A stretch of 64,000 nucleotides of DNA from Amycolatopsis mongoliensis (GCF_030285665.1 NZ_CP127295.1:3658001-3722000), one strand, 5' to 3'; positions 23,132-32,703 are shown, numbered from the stretch's first letter. Made by a program: numbers and translations. The notes: a model not told the origin generated them from the letters alone.

Positions 23132-25249
23132 ATGCCGATGATCGACGAACTGCCGGAGCAGCCCTCGGGCCTCGACCCGGAACGCGCGCGGACCGTGCTC
23201 GCCCGGAAATGGGCCTACTTGCTCAGCGGCGTGACCGTCGTTTCGCTGAGCCGGGAGCTGCTCGACGACGAACTGCGCGGAATGCTCGACACGCTGGTCG
23301 GTTCCCTGTGCGGCACGTCCGCGGAGACGGTTCCCGCCGAGCGGATCGGCGCGCGGCTGGTCGGGCTCGGCTACGTCGGCGAGCCGGGCCTGCGGTGCAC
23401 CCTCGACGTCCTCGGGAAGGGCCTGCCGGCGCTGCCCGAACTGCGGGCGGTGAACCGCCTCACCGAGCGGATCGTGCTGACGCTGGGCGCGCTCTCCTGC
23501 GGTTTCCTGCTCGCGCACGAGCGCAGCGTCCTCGACCAGCAGGAGATCATGCACCTCTCGCTGCTCAAGGCGGTGCGGGACGCGCAGTGGCACTTGAAAC
23601 AGAGCGAAGCCCGCTTCGACGAGGTGGTCACGTCGTCCGCGAGCGGCATCGCGCTGGTCGCCCTCGACGGCCGGATCGTGCGCGCGAACGCCGCGCTGGC
23701 CGAGATGCTGGGGCACCCGGCCGGCGAGCTGACCGGAACGCTGGTGGCCGACCACGTGCACCCGGAGACCGTCGAGGTTCTCCGCGAGGCGATGACGGCG
23801 CTGGTCGACGGCGGCAAGGAGCGGGTCCGGCAGTCCCAGCGGCTGCTGCGCAAGGACGGTGACGTCGCGCGCATCTCGCTCACCGCGTCGCTGCTGCGCG
23901 ACGCCGAGGACCGGCCCTGCCACTTCGTCGTCGTGGTGGAGGACGGCACCGAGCTGATGCTGCTGCAGGGCGAGCTCAGCCGCCAGGCCCTGCACGACGT
24001 GCTGACCGGCCTGCCGAACCGCCAGTACTTCGGCACCCACCTCGAGGCGGCGCTCCGGCGCGCCGACCCGGAGTACGGCGTCACGCTCTTCCACGTCGAC
24101 CTCGACGCGTTCGGCATGATCTGCAACAGCCTCGGCCGCCGCGTCGGCGAACAGCTGCTGGTGCACTTCGCGCAGCGCCTGAAGGCGGTCATGGTCCGGG
24201 AGAAGGCCATGATCGCGCGGTTCTACGCCGACGAGTTCGGCATCCTCGTCGAGAACACGGCGACGACACCGGGCATCGACTCCATCGTGCGCGCGATCAA
24301 CGACGAGCTCGCCGAGCCGTTCTTCGTCGACGGACACGGGCTCACGCTGTCGGCCAGCGCGGGCGTGGTGCACCGGCCGGCGAAGGACATCGACCCGGCG
24401 GAGCTGCTGCGCGCGGCCGACCAGACGCTGCGGCGCGCCAAGGTGCGGCGGCGCGGCCAGTGGAAGATGTTCGACCGGGAAGCCGACGCCGCGGACCGGC
24501 GGACGCAGGCACTGGCCGTCGGGATGGCCGGTGGCTGGGAGAACGGCGAGATCGGCGTGCGCTACCGGCCGCTCGCGCGGCTGGCGGACGGCGGGGTCGC
24601 CGGGTTCGAGGCCCGCCTGCACTGGGACCGGCCGGACGAGCGGCCGCTGGCGCACGAACGCTGCGCGGAACTCGCCGACTCGACCGGGCTCGTGCTGCCC
24701 CTCGGGGACTGGCTGCTGCGCGCGGCGGGCCGGCAGGGCACGTGGTGGCGGCAGCGCGCGGGTTCCCGGCTGCCGGTGGTCGCCGGGCTCACCGGGCACC
24801 AGATGTCGGACGAAGCCCTCGGCACGCGCGTGACGCGGATGCTCGCGGACACCGGCCTGCCGCCGGAGCAGCTGATGCTCGGCGTCCCGGTCGGAGCGCT
24901 GCCGGTGCCCGGCGTCCTCGAGAACGTCACCGCGCTGGCCGACCGCGGGGTCCGCGTCATGCTCGACGAGTTCGGGCTGGGGCCGGACGACCTGCGGGCG
25001 GTCGAGGACCTGCCGGTCGACATCGTCCGCGTCGACCGCCGGCTGGCGGAGTGGCAGGCGTGGTCGGACTCGACGTTCCTGGGCGCGCTGGTGCCGCTGG
25101 TCCGGCAGGCCGGCGCCACGCTCGTCGTCGACGGGATCCACACCGAAGACCAGGCCGGCTGGTGGAGCAAGGCCGGCGCGGAGCTGGGCACGGGCGACTA
25201 CTTCGGGGCCGCCAGGCCACCGGGCGAGCTCGCCGGCACCTTCACCTGA
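23132..25249 (+). CDS. PAS-GGDEF-EAL protein with degenerate active sites
   Basis: 705 residues. An N-terminal helical region (about 1-150) precedes a PAS domain (about 158-270), a GGDEF domain (about 290-445) and an EAL domain (about 460-700). The GGDEF signature reads FYADEF (about 363), losing both glycines. The EAL motif reads FEARLHW (about 491), and the downstream metal ligands, including the ITE glutamate and the DD pair (VMLDEFG), are altered. The protein probably senses a signal through PAS and works as a c-di-GMP receptor or scaffold rather than an enzyme. Its 3' end overlaps the convergent DMT gene by 52 bp. Confidence 0.88.
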   Translation: MPMIDELPEQPSGLDPERARTVLARKWAYLLSGVTVVSLSRELLDDELRGMLDTLVGSLCGTSAETVPAERIGARLVGLGYVGEPGLRCTLDVLGKGLPALPELRAVNRLTERIVLTLGALSCGFLLAHERSVLDQQEIMHLSLLKAVRDAQWHLKQSEARFDEVVTSSASGIALVALDGRIVRANAALAEMLGHPAGELTGTLVADHVHPETVEVLREAMTALVDGGKERVRQSQRLLRKDGDVARISLTASLLRDAEDRPCHFVVVVEDGTELMLLQGELSRQALHDVLTGLPNRQYFGTHLEAALRRADPEYGVTLFHVDLDAFGMICNSLGRRVGEQLLVHFAQRLKAVMVREKAMIARFYADEFGILVENTATTPGIDSIVRAINDELAEPFFVDGHGLTLSASAGVVHRPAKDIDPAELLRAADQTLRRAKVRRRGQWKMFDREADAADRRTQALAVGMAGGWENGEIGVRYRPLARLADGGVAGFEARLHWDRPDERPLAHERCAELADSTGLVLPLGDWLLRAAGRQGTWWRQRAGSRLPVVAGLTGHQMSDEALGTRVTRMLADTGLPPEQLMLGVPVGALPVPGVLENVTALADRGVRVMLDEFGLGPDDLRAVEDLPVDIVRVDRRLAEWQAWSDSTFLGALVPLVRQAGATLVVDGIHTEDQAGWWSKAGAELGTGDYFGAARPPGELAGTFT

Positions 25250-26109
25250 GCCGGCCACCGGGTCAGGCCGACCGCGGCCAGCACGATCACCATGCCGCCG
25301 ACGACCCGGGGCGTCAGCGGTTCGCCGAGGACGAGCGCGCCGAGCGCAACCGACACCACCGGGAGCAGGTAACCGACGGTCGCGGCGGCCGTCGGGCCTT
25401 CGTCGGTGAGGACCCGGTAGTTGAGGTAGAAGGTGATCCCGGTCCCGAAGACGCCGAGGATCGTCACCGCCACCACCGCGGTCAGGTTCAGGTGCGGGGC
25501 CGCGCCGGACACGGGGAGCGCCAGCGCGGTGAGCGCGGTCGCCGTCATCAGCTGGGCGGCCGAGAGCGCGAGCGGCGCGCCGCCGGGCGGCAGCTTCCCG
25601 GCCATGTAGGCGAACGCGATCGCGTAGCTGAGGCCGGCGCCGAGCAGGGCGAGTGCGCCACCGCTCAGCAGGCCCGACTGGTGCCACGGCGCGAAGATCA
25701 CCAGCACGCCGGCGAAGCCGAGGGCCAGCCCGAGCAGCCGGGCCGGGCCGAGGCGGCGGTCCGTGCCGAGCAGGACGCCGATCAGCAGCGACCACAACGG
25801 CGTCGTGGCGTTCATGACGCCCGCGACGCCGGAGTCCACCGTGCGTTCCCCGATGCCGAAGAGCGCGAACGGCAGGGCGTTGCAGAAGAACGCGGCGACG
25901 ACCAGCCTGCCCCACGTCCGGCGGTCGCGGGGCAGGCGCTGGCCGGTCCCGACGGCCATGGCCAGCAGCGTCAGCGCGCCGAGCGCGCAGCGGACCAGCG
26001 TGAGGTGGACGGGGCTCAGCCCGGTCAGGGCCAGCTTGATCCACAGAAAGCCCGAGCCCCACAGGAGAGCCAATACCGCGATGCGCACCCAACCAGTCAC
26101 ACTGTCCAC
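25198..26109 (-). CDS. EamA/DMT-family transporter
   Basis: 303 residues, ten predicted transmembrane helices in two EamA repeats, the usual size for drug/metabolite transporters of the RhaT/EamA class. The first repeat begins VLALLWGSGFLWIKLAL and the second carries AYAIAFAYMAGK-like and GEPLTPRVVGGMVIVLAAVGL features near the end. It probably exports an amino acid or other small metabolite; the substrate is unknown. The start is a GTG at 26109, with another GTG in frame at 26100. The last 52 bp overlap the convergent GGDEF-EAL gene. Confidence 0.88.
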   Translation of the reverse strand: MDSVTGWVRIAVLALLWGSGFLWIKLALTGLSPVHLTLVRCALGALTLLAMAVGTGQRLPRDRRTWGRLVVAAFFCNALPFALFGIGERTVDSGVAGVMNATTPLWSLLIGVLLGTDRRLGPARLLGLALGFAGVLVIFAPWHQSGLLSGGALALLGAGLSYAIAFAYMAGKLPPGGAPLALSAAQLMTATALTALALPVSGAAPHLNLTAVVAVTILGVFGTGITFYLNYRVLTDEGPTAAATVGYLLPVVSVALGALVLGEPLTPRVVGGMVIVLAAVGLTRWPAQVKVPASSPGGLAAPK

Positions 26110-26196
26110 CGTGCCGAAAGTGATCTGTCAGGACAAGTGAAGAGTTCTGGAGTGATCTTTAAGGTCTGCTACATCGCGAGGGCAACGCCGCCCAGG

Positions 26197-26242
26197 GTCG
26201 TGAGTGGTTAGGGCGGTTCTAACCGCCCTAACCACTCACGAC
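26197..26242. repeat. Intergenic palindrome, family A (TTAGGGCGGTT core), copy 1
   Basis: Two 22-bp perfect arms (26197-26218 and 26221-26242) are separated by CT. The stop codon of the MMPL gene (26236-26238) lies inside the right arm. A near-identical element is at 41294-41339, differing only in one compensated arm position. It probably acts as a terminator. Confidence 0.9.
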
Positions 26243-28407
26243 CGGCCTGCGCGACCACGGCCGCCGTGAGGGGCCCTGACCTCGTGCGGCGGCCTTTTCG
26301 CGTCCTGGATCAGGCGGTTGCCGGAAGTGCGAACCGGGGCTTCGGGTGGCCAGAGCCGGTCGCCGAGCAGGGCCAGCGCCGCGGGCAGGAGCACGCCGCG
26401 CACGAGCGTCGCGTCGAGCAGGATCGCGACCGCCATGCCGAGCCCGAGCATCTTGTACTCGATCGCGGCGAGGCTCAGGAAGATGCTGAACACCCCGGTC
26501 ATGATCAGCGCGGCACTCGTCACGACGCCGGAGCTGCGCGCGGTGCCCTCGACGATCGCCTCCCGCGCCGAACCGCCCGCGAGCCGGCGTTCCCCGATCC
26601 GGCTGAGGATGAAGACGTGGTAGTCGGTGCTCAGCCCGAACAGCAGCACGAACAGGAACATCGGCAGCCAGCCCAGCACGCCGCCGTAGGGCGTGAAACC
26701 CAGTAGCGGCGCGAGAAAACCGTCCTGGAAGACCAGCGTGAGCACACCGTAGGCCGCGCCGGCCGAGAGCAGGTTGAGCAGGATCGACACCGCCGGTACC
26801 GCCACCGACCGGAACACGGCCAGCAGCAGCACGAACGCGAGCAGCAGGATGAACCCGAAGACGTACGGCGCTCGCGCGAGCACCTGCGCGGTGAAGTCGT
26901 GCGCCTCGGCGGTCCGGCCCGCGACAGCGAAGTGGACACCGTCCAGGCCGCCGATCGCCTGGGGCAGCAGGGTTTCCCGCAACGCCGTCAAGGACCGGTC
27001 GGCCGCTTCGTCGTTTCCGGTGCCGCCGAGCGGGATCCGCACGACGAGCGCGTCGCCCACCGGGACCACGACCGCCGGCTTCGGTGTCCGGGCGGTGAGT
27101 TCGCCGATCGCCCGGCGGACCGCGGGGGTGTCGACCGGGCCCCGGTCGCTCCACAGGACGACGTGCGCGGGCATGGTGATCCCGGGGAAGGCGTCCTGGA
27201 CGCGCGCGGCCGCGCCGATCACCGCGACGCTGTGCGGCAGGCTCTCGGCCGGGGCCGGGTCCTGCAGGCGGATTCCGGCCGCGGGCAGGGCGAGCAGGAC
27301 CAGCAGCCCGGCGGCGACCCCGGTCCACAGCGCCGGCCGCCGCGTCACGGTCGACGCGACCCCGGCCCAGAACCGCGAGCGGGTGCCGCGCTTGCCCAGC
27401 CACGGGATCCGGAGACGGTCGACGCGGGTGCCGAGCAGCGAGAGCGTCGCGGGAAGCACGGTCACCGACGCCAGCACGGCCAGGCCGACGACGAGGATCG
27501 TGCTGACGGTCAGGCCGCGGAGGTTGTCGAGCCCGGTGAACAGCAGGCCGGTCACGCACAGCGCGACGGTCAGCCCCGACACGACGATCACGTGCCCGGA
27601 CGTCCGGGCGGCGATCCGGATCGACTCCTCGACGCCGTGCGCGCGTTCCTCCCGGACGCGGCGCAGGAAGAACAGCGAGTAGTCGACGCCGACGGCCATG
27701 CCGATCAACAACGTCATCGACGAAGTGGCGCTGTTGACCGGAATCCAGTTGTCCACTGCGGACAGGAAGCCGAACGTGGCGAGCACCGTGGTGCCCGCGA
27801 GCAGCACCGGGATCGCGGCCGCGACCAGCGAGCCGAACACGGCCAGCAGGATCAGCAGGGTGAGCGGCAGCGAGCGGGTCTCGGACCGCCCGATGTCCTC
27901 CTTGATGCTCTTGTCGACCGCGCCGGACACGCTGAGGTCGCCGGCCTGCGCGAGCCGGGCGTCCGGGTGGCGGGCGGCCACCGCGTCGACGGCCGCGGTC
28001 GCCGTCGCGAGGTTCGCCCGGATTTCCGAGCCGGTACCGAGGATCCGGAAGGTGACCAGGCCGGACCGGCCGTCGGCGGAGACCTGGGCCGGGTCGTCGA
28101 GCGGGGAGCGGATGTCCGCGACCGCGCCGGACGTCGTCAACGTCGTCACCAGGTCGGTGACGGCCGGGGAATCCCGTGGTACCAGGACGTTCTCCCAGAG
28201 CGGTGCGCGGGAGGCCTGGCGGTCGAGCGCCGCTTGGCCGGTTCCGGCGTCACCGGCGGGGCTCGACCGCGCGTCGGTGCCGGGGGCGAACGTGCCGATG
28301 ACCCAGGCGAGCGCGACGAGCGCCAGCCAGCCGAAGATCGCCGCGGCGCGGTGGTGCGTCGACCAGCGCGCGACGCGTTCGACCACGGGCGTGCCTGCAG
28401 GCAGCAT
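26236..28407 (-). CDS. MMPL-family RND transporter
   Basis: 723 residues with 11-12 predicted transmembrane helices in two halves. Each half has a large extracytoplasmic loop and a GxxxDY-type motif inside the membrane (GMAVGVDYSLFFLRR and FGLSTDYHVFILSRI), the proton-relay Asp-Tyr pairs of MMPL proteins. Family members export lipids, siderophores or drugs using the proton gradient. AAGGA lies before the ATG at 28407. It is 112 bp downstream of an ArsR-type regulator and a small membrane protein on the same strand, which may control it. It ends inside a family A palindrome. Confidence 0.93.
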   Translation of the reverse strand: MLPAGTPVVERVARWSTHHRAAAIFGWLALVALAWVIGTFAPGTDARSSPAGDAGTGQAALDRQASRAPLWENVLVPRDSPAVTDLVTTLTTSGAVADIRSPLDDPAQVSADGRSGLVTFRILGTGSEIRANLATATAAVDAVAARHPDARLAQAGDLSVSGAVDKSIKEDIGRSETRSLPLTLLILLAVFGSLVAAAIPVLLAGTTVLATFGFLSAVDNWIPVNSATSSMTLLIGMAVGVDYSLFFLRRVREERAHGVEESIRIAARTSGHVIVVSGLTVALCVTGLLFTGLDNLRGLTVSTILVVGLAVLASVTVLPATLSLLGTRVDRLRIPWLGKRGTRSRFWAGVASTVTRRPALWTGVAAGLLVLLALPAAGIRLQDPAPAESLPHSVAVIGAAARVQDAFPGITMPAHVVLWSDRGPVDTPAVRRAIGELTARTPKPAVVVPVGDALVVRIPLGGTGNDEAADRSLTALRETLLPQAIGGLDGVHFAVAGRTAEAHDFTAQVLARAPYVFGFILLLAFVLLLAVFRSVAVPAVSILLNLLSAGAAYGVLTLVFQDGFLAPLLGFTPYGGVLGWLPMFLFVLLFGLSTDYHVFILSRIGERRLAGGSAREAIVEGTARSSGVVTSAALIMTGVFSIFLSLAAIEYKMLGLGMAVAILLDATLVRGVLLPAALALLGDRLWPPEAPVRTSGNRLIQDAKRPPHEVRAPHGGRGRAGRS

Positions 28408-28519
28408 CAACTAAAGTCCTTCCGTGAAGGAGTGATCCGATGAGAGCTCGCCCTCGGGCGAGTGGGTGCTTCTTCCTCCTGGGCCGCCGAGTTGCCGCTC
28501 GGCGGTCCAGGGCCTCAGG

Positions 28520-28768
28520 TCAGTCGACCTCCTTGAGCACGCGTTCGATGGACCGCAGCCGGTCCTGGACGTCGTGCAGCCGCCGTTCGGTTTCTTCCTG
28601 CGTCCGGACGGCTTTCTCGGCGAGGCTCCGGTATTCGTGCTCCCGGGCGAGGGTGGCCTTCGCGCGCCAGGTCGAGGCCAGCTGCACGATCGCGATCGAC
28701 AGCACGACGGTGATCAGGACGAAGACCCCGGTCACGCCGATGATCTCCTGCCACTGGTGCCAGTTCAT
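28520..28768 (-). CDS. Small membrane protein with coiled-coil tail
   Basis: 82 residues. One N-terminal transmembrane helix (IIGVTGVFVLITVVLSIAIV, about 8-27) is followed by a charged helical segment rich in Glu, Arg and Lys (about 35-80) that looks like a coiled coil. The ATG overlaps the regulator's stop codon as ATGA, so expression is translationally coupled. No family is recognised with certainty. It may signal membrane state to, or be controlled by, the ArsR-type protein. Confidence 0.8.
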   Translation of the reverse strand: MNWHQWQEIIGVTGVFVLITVVLSIAIVQLASTWRAKATLAREHEYRSLAEKAVRTQEETERRLHDVQDRLRSIERVLKEVD

Positions 28769-29106
28769 GTCCGTCCCTCCTCGCCGTCCCGCTGGACGGA
28801 TTCCGGTGTGGTCAGCGTCGGCACGGCGGCCGCGATCGTCTCCGGCGTCAGCACGACGGAGAACGGCGTGAGCTCGTAGAACCGCAGGGTCTTGCCGTCT
28901 TCGCCGACCTCGAAGCTGGCCTCGACCAGGCCCGCGGCTTCGAGCTTGCGCAGGTGGACCTGCAGCAGCGCGCGGCTGATCCGCAGCTCGCGCGCGAGCT
29001 TGCTGACATAGGTGCGCTCGGCGCGCAGGGCGGCGACGATCCGCAGCCGGTGCGGGTTGCCGAGGGCACCCAGCTGCCGCAGGAGCTCGTCGCCCGTGGT
29101 CCACAT
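28765..29106 (-). CDS. ArsR-family winged-helix regulator
   Basis: 113 residues. The winged-helix DNA-binding region has LGNPHRLRIVAALRAERTYVSKLARELRISRALLQVHLRKLEAAGLVE (about 15-62), the ArsR/helix-turn-helix 20 pattern. A wing follows with GKTLRFYELTPFSV. No metal-binding cysteines are present, so it is not a classical metal sensor. It heads an operon with the small membrane protein and perhaps the MMPL exporter. Confidence 0.88.
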   Translation of the reverse strand: MWTTGDELLRQLGALGNPHRLRIVAALRAERTYVSKLARELRISRALLQVHLRKLEAAGLVEASFEVGEDGKTLRFYELTPFSVVLTPETIAAAVPTLTTPESVQRDGEEGRT

Positions 29107-29161
29107 GCCAACAAAAGTTAGCAGGTGGTCGGCCGAGGAGGTATCAGGGTGATCCCCGATT

Positions 29162-29899
29162 TCACATCGGGTGGTCCATCCAGACGTTCGGCTCGACGTA
29201 CGTCGCGGTGTCGTAGGCGGTCGACGCGTACACCGGCGCGATGCCGCCCGGGACGAAGTTCTCGCCGTCCTCGAGCTTCACGCCGGTCCAGGCGCGCCAG
29301 TCGGCGAACGAACCGGAAAGCGTCACGGCGAACGGGCACACCTTCACCACCCGCGCGCCGAGGCGCTCGTGCGTGCGCAGCCAGCGGTCGGCGAGCAGGC
29401 CGTCGTCGCGGCGGCGGGCGGCGTACTCCGGCATCGGGACGGCGGGTTCCTCTTCTTTGCCGATCGGGCGGACCGACACGATCAGCTTGCGCAGTCCCGT
29501 TTCCGCGGCCCGCGCCTTCAGCGCTTTCAGCATGGGCGCGGCCAGCCCGCGGCCACGCAGGTGCGGCGCGATGACGACTTCCAGTGCGCACAACGCGGTG
29601 GGTTCGCGGCCGTCCATCACGTCCTGGGCGGCCCACTCGATCGCCTGGTCCCAGCCGTGGTCCGGGAGTTCCGTGCGGTCTTCCGCGGGGAAGGTGAGCG
29701 GGACCGACAACGCGCGCGCCATCGGCGCGCCGTCGTCGTCGAGGGCGATCAGGAAGTAGCGCGCCCAGTGGCGCCGGAACCGCTCGCCGGTGATCATCCG
29801 GCCGCTGGCGCCCTGGTAGATGAACTGGCCGCCGACGTCGCCGAGGCCCAGGGCGGAGTCGAGCAGGTCGGGACGGTCGGCAAGATCGACAACGCGCAT
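29162..29899 (-). CDS. GNAT-like acetyltransferase
   Basis: 245 residues. The acetyl-CoA binding signature appears as VVIAPHLRGRGLAAPMLKAL (about 108-127), where RGRGLA is the pyrophosphate loop. The N-terminal third is longer than in minimal GNATs and has ARALSVPLTFP-type strands. The C-terminal part is unusual, ending with a Tyr/Asn-rich segment. The substrate is unknown. It stands alone between the ArsR gene and the DUF2786 gene. Confidence 0.8.
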   Translation of the reverse strand: MRVVDLADRPDLLDSALGLGDVGGQFIYQGASGRMITGERFRRHWARYFLIALDDDGAPMARALSVPLTFPAEDRTELPDHGWDQAIEWAAQDVMDGREPTALCALEVVIAPHLRGRGLAAPMLKALKARAAETGLRKLIVSVRPIGKEEEPAVPMPEYAARRRDDGLLADRWLRTHERLGARVVKVCPFAVTLSGSFADWRAWTGVKLEDGENFVPGGIAPVYASTAYDTATYVEPNVWMDHPM

Positions 29900-29953
29900 G
29901 GGCCCCAGTGAAGCGAAAAGATCACCGCGCGGACACCGGCATCCGGGCGACGC

Positions 29954-30673
29954 TCAGCGCAGGGCCTTCAGCCGGCGGGTCAACGCGGACGGGTCGAGGT
30001 TGGCCCGCTTGCCGGCGTCGTGGCCGTCGAGGTAGCCGCTGCCGGACAGCCGCCGGGGTGCGGCCGAGCGCAGGTCGCCGAATTCGGCGTCGAACGCGTG
30101 CTGCACCAGCTGCGCGCGGTCGCGGACGACCAGCTCGGCCGACCGCTCGCCGGGCGCCGCCGTGCGGACCGCTTCCTGCTCGGCTTGCGACAGCCGTTCG
30201 TGCACCGCGCGGGCGAAGCCGTGCAGCCACGTGCGCCGGTAGGCGGCGAGCGACTCGCCGGGGAAGAAGCCGTCCGGCCGGACGCGCGTCAGCTGCGTGC
30301 CCGCCTGCAGCAGCAGGCTGGTGAACAGCAGCTCGACCCGGCCGATGTCGGACCGGTAGCCGAACACCGTGACGCTCTCGACCTTCTGGCCGAACCGGTG
30401 CAACAGCGTCCGGCAGCGCAGCGGGTAGGCGACCGACGTCAGCAGGCTCGCCTTGTCGCGGCTGTAGGGGTCGTTCATCGGGATCTTCAGCGTGCCGATC
30501 TCGTCGGTGCTCGCCCCGGAGGCGGCCAGCATCGCCTGGTCGATCCCGTAGCGCGCGACCAGCTCGGCGGCCTTCTTGTTGTAGGCCTCGGCCTCCGCCT
30601 CGGTGACCGCCGGGTCCTCGGCCTTGGCCAGCAGCTTGCGGATGCGCTCGAGCTGCGGGTCTGACTCGGTCAT
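29954..30673 (-). CDS. DUF2786-domain protein
   Basis: 239 residues. The N-terminus matches DUF2786: ERIRKLLAKAEDPAVTEAEAEAYNKKAAELVARYGID (about 9-45). A second conserved region follows (about 80-150), with GYRSDIGRVELLFTSLLLQA and YRRTWLHGFARAVHERL. Function in bacteria is unknown; proteins with this N-terminus occur in phages and bacteria. It carries no signal peptide or membrane helix. The stop-to-start spacing to neighbours shows no operon coupling. Confidence 0.88.
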   Translation of the reverse strand: MTESDPQLERIRKLLAKAEDPAVTEAEAEAYNKKAAELVARYGIDQAMLAASGASTDEIGTLKIPMNDPYSRDKASLLTSVAYPLRCRTLLHRFGQKVESVTVFGYRSDIGRVELLFTSLLLQAGTQLTRVRPDGFFPGESLAAYRRTWLHGFARAVHERLSQAEQEAVRTAAPGERSAELVVRDRAQLVQHAFDAEFGDLRSAAPRRLSGSGYLDGHDAGKRANLDPSALTRRLKALR

Positions 30674-30691
30674 GGGAGGCAGGGTATTCGA

Positions 30692-31372
30692 TCAGGTGTT
30701 CGGACGCGCGCACCGGGTGCGCGTGTCGCCCGGCGACACGAGCCCGGTTTCGTACGCCACGACCACCGCCTGCGCCCGGCTCGAAACGCCCAGCTTCGCC
30801 ATCAGCCGGTTGAGGTGGGTCTTCACCGTCGCCTCGCTGACGCGCAGCTCGGCCGCGATGTCGCCGTTCGTCGCGCCGGTGCCCACGAAACGCAGCACCT
30901 CCCGCTCGCGGTCCGTCAGCCCCGTCAGCTCCGGCGCGGCCGCGGGCGGCGCGGTGGTGAACGCCTCCACCAGCCGGCGGGTGATCGTCGGGCCGGACAG
31001 CATGTCGCCGCGGGCGGCCGCGTGGATGCTCGCGATCAGCGTCTCCGGCGGGCTGTCCTTGAGCAGGAAGCCCGACGCGCCCGCGCGCAACGCCGCGTAG
31101 ACGTACTCGTCGAGGTCGAACACCGTCAGCATGATCACGCTGGGTCGCGGTGACGCCGACGCGAGGATCCGCTCGGTCGCCCGGACGCCGTCCAGCTCGG
31201 GCAGCCGGATGTCCATCAGGACGACGTCGGGACGCAGCGTCGCCGCCTTCGAGACGGCTTCGAGCCCGTCACGCGCTTCGCCGATGACGTCGATTCCCGG
31301 CACCGCGCCGAGCAACGCGGCGAACCCGGCGCGGACGAGGTCCTGGTCGTCGACCACCAGCACGCTGGTCAC
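30692..31372 (-). CDS. NarL/LuxR-type response regulator
   Basis: 226 residues with a GTG start. The receiver domain has the acidic pair VVDDQD, the phosphoacceptor Asp in VVLMDIRLPELDG (about 54), Thr in IMLTVFD and Lys in LLKDSPPE. The C-terminal LuxR helix-turn-helix is LTDREREVLRFVGTGATNGDIAAELRVSEATVKTHLNRLMAKLGV. Its start overlaps the histidine-kinase stop as GTGA, so the pair is coupled. Target genes are not evident nearby. Confidence 0.95.
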   Translation of the reverse strand: MTSVLVVDDQDLVRAGFAALLGAVPGIDVIGEARDGLEAVSKAATLRPDVVLMDIRLPELDGVRATERILASASPRPSVIMLTVFDLDEYVYAALRAGASGFLLKDSPPETLIASIHAAARGDMLSGPTITRRLVEAFTTAPPAAAPELTGLTDREREVLRFVGTGATNGDIAAELRVSEATVKTHLNRLMAKLGVSSRAQAVVVAYETGLVSPGDTRTRCARPNT

Positions 31373-32508
31373 TCGGGCTCCTGCGGTTCGGGCGACGGGC
31401 GGCTCGGGTAGGGCAGGGTCAGCACGACGGCGAACCCGGCCGGGTCACGGGGGCCGATCTCGATCACGCCACCGTACATCCGGGCGCGTTCGCGCATGCC
31501 GACCAGCCCGTGCCCGGCCGGGTTCGGCGGCACCGCGCGGCCGCCCGAATCGCGCACGCTGAGCACCAGCTCGGCCGCCCGGTAGTCGAGCACCAGCGAA
31601 GCCGGGGAACCGGCGTGCTTGAGCACGTTGGTCAGGGCCTCCTGCGCGACGCGGTAGGCGCACAGCTGCTGACCCGGCGGCAACGTCCGGGGCTCGCCGG
31701 TGACGCGCACGTCGACCGGGATGCCGGCCTCGCGGACCCGCGCGGCGAGCGCGTCCAGGTCGGCGAGCCCGGGCTGCGGCCGGTACTCCTCCGGAGCGTG
31801 CCGCGGCGGGCGAAGGACGCTCAGGAGGCGTCGCAGCTCGTCGAGCGCTTCGGTCGTCGTGCCGGTGATCGTGTCCAGCGCCGTCCGCGCGGTGTCCGGT
31901 GCCGACTCGAAGACGTACCGCGCGAGGTTGGCCTGCACCGAGATCACCGAAAGGTGGTGCGAGACGACGTCGTGCAGCTCGTGCGCGATCCGGACGCGTT
32001 CTTCGGCGACGGCCTGCTCGGCCTCGTGCTCGGCGTCGCGCAGGCGGTGGCTGCGCACGTAGGCGGCGCGCCCGACCGCCGCGATCCCGACGACGAGCAG
32101 CAGCGCGAGGAGCGAGTCGCCGACCGGGGAGACCGGGCTGCCGAACAGCATCGACGTCTCGTAGGCGGCCAGGCCGAGCACGGTCACGAGCAGCGCGTCC
32201 CGGAACCGGCAGTGCGCCCACACCGTGTAGGCGGCCACGACCACGCTGAGCTGGCCGAGCTGCGACCGGAAGCCGAGGCCGTAGAACAGTCCCATCAGGA
32301 CCACGCAGGCCACCAGCGCCGGGATCGGGAACCGCCGGCGCAGCGCGAGCGGCAGCGCGCTCACGGCCGCGAGGACCAGCCCGAGCGGCCGCGCGTGGTC
32401 GCCGAAGTGCCCGCCCAGGTCGGTCGCGCCGGCGAGCTGGTACGCCGCGACGACGACCGCGAGCAGTACGTCAGCGAGCAGCGGCCGCGCGCGAAGGAGT
32501 CCCGGCAC
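31369..32508 (-). CDS. Sensor histidine kinase (HisKA_3, NarX-like)
   Basis: 379 residues with a GTG start. About five N-terminal transmembrane helices (10-150) form the sensor; no extracytoplasmic domain of size is present. The dimerisation/phosphoacceptor motif ERVRIAHELHDVVSHHLSV (His near 176) and the HATPase end GHGLVGMRERARMYGG are intact. It pairs with the downstream response regulator. Family members often sense cell-envelope stress, but the signal here is unknown. Confidence 0.94.
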   Translation of the reverse strand: MPGLLRARPLLADVLLAVVVAAYQLAGATDLGGHFGDHARPLGLVLAAVSALPLALRRRFPIPALVACVVLMGLFYGLGFRSQLGQLSVVVAAYTVWAHCRFRDALLVTVLGLAAYETSMLFGSPVSPVGDSLLALLLVVGIAAVGRAAYVRSHRLRDAEHEAEQAVAEERVRIAHELHDVVSHHLSVISVQANLARYVFESAPDTARTALDTITGTTTEALDELRRLLSVLRPPRHAPEEYRPQPGLADLDALAARVREAGIPVDVRVTGEPRTLPPGQQLCAYRVAQEALTNVLKHAGSPASLVLDYRAAELVLSVRDSGGRAVPPNPAGHGLVGMRERARMYGGVIEIGPRDPAGFAVVLTLPYPSRPSPEPQEPE

Positions 32509-32703
32509 GCTGCCGAAGCTACCGGGTCGAACCGGCGCGGTAGCCGGAGCCCGCGGGGTACCGCGAAGGTTTACCGAGCACTGCGTCGCCGGTTGCTTCC
32601 GCCGCGTGGCCGCCCACCACTAGCGTCGTCCGCTGGCTCGGTGGAGAGGGTGTCCCAACCCAAGGCAGGGGGAGGGCTTTGGTGCGTCCTCTTCGCCGGG
32701 TTC

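Noticed and set aside
22925..26092. Long reverse-strand frame opposite the GGDEF-EAL and transporter genes
   Set aside because: It is the antisense shadow of the PAS-GGDEF-EAL gene and out of frame with the DMT gene; its translation is low-complexity Arg/Gly/His with no motif.
32509..32703. Small gene between the histidine kinase and TetR genes
   Set aside because: A GTG with a good ribosome-binding site exists at 32652, but its frame runs antisense into the TetR gene with a low-complexity product.
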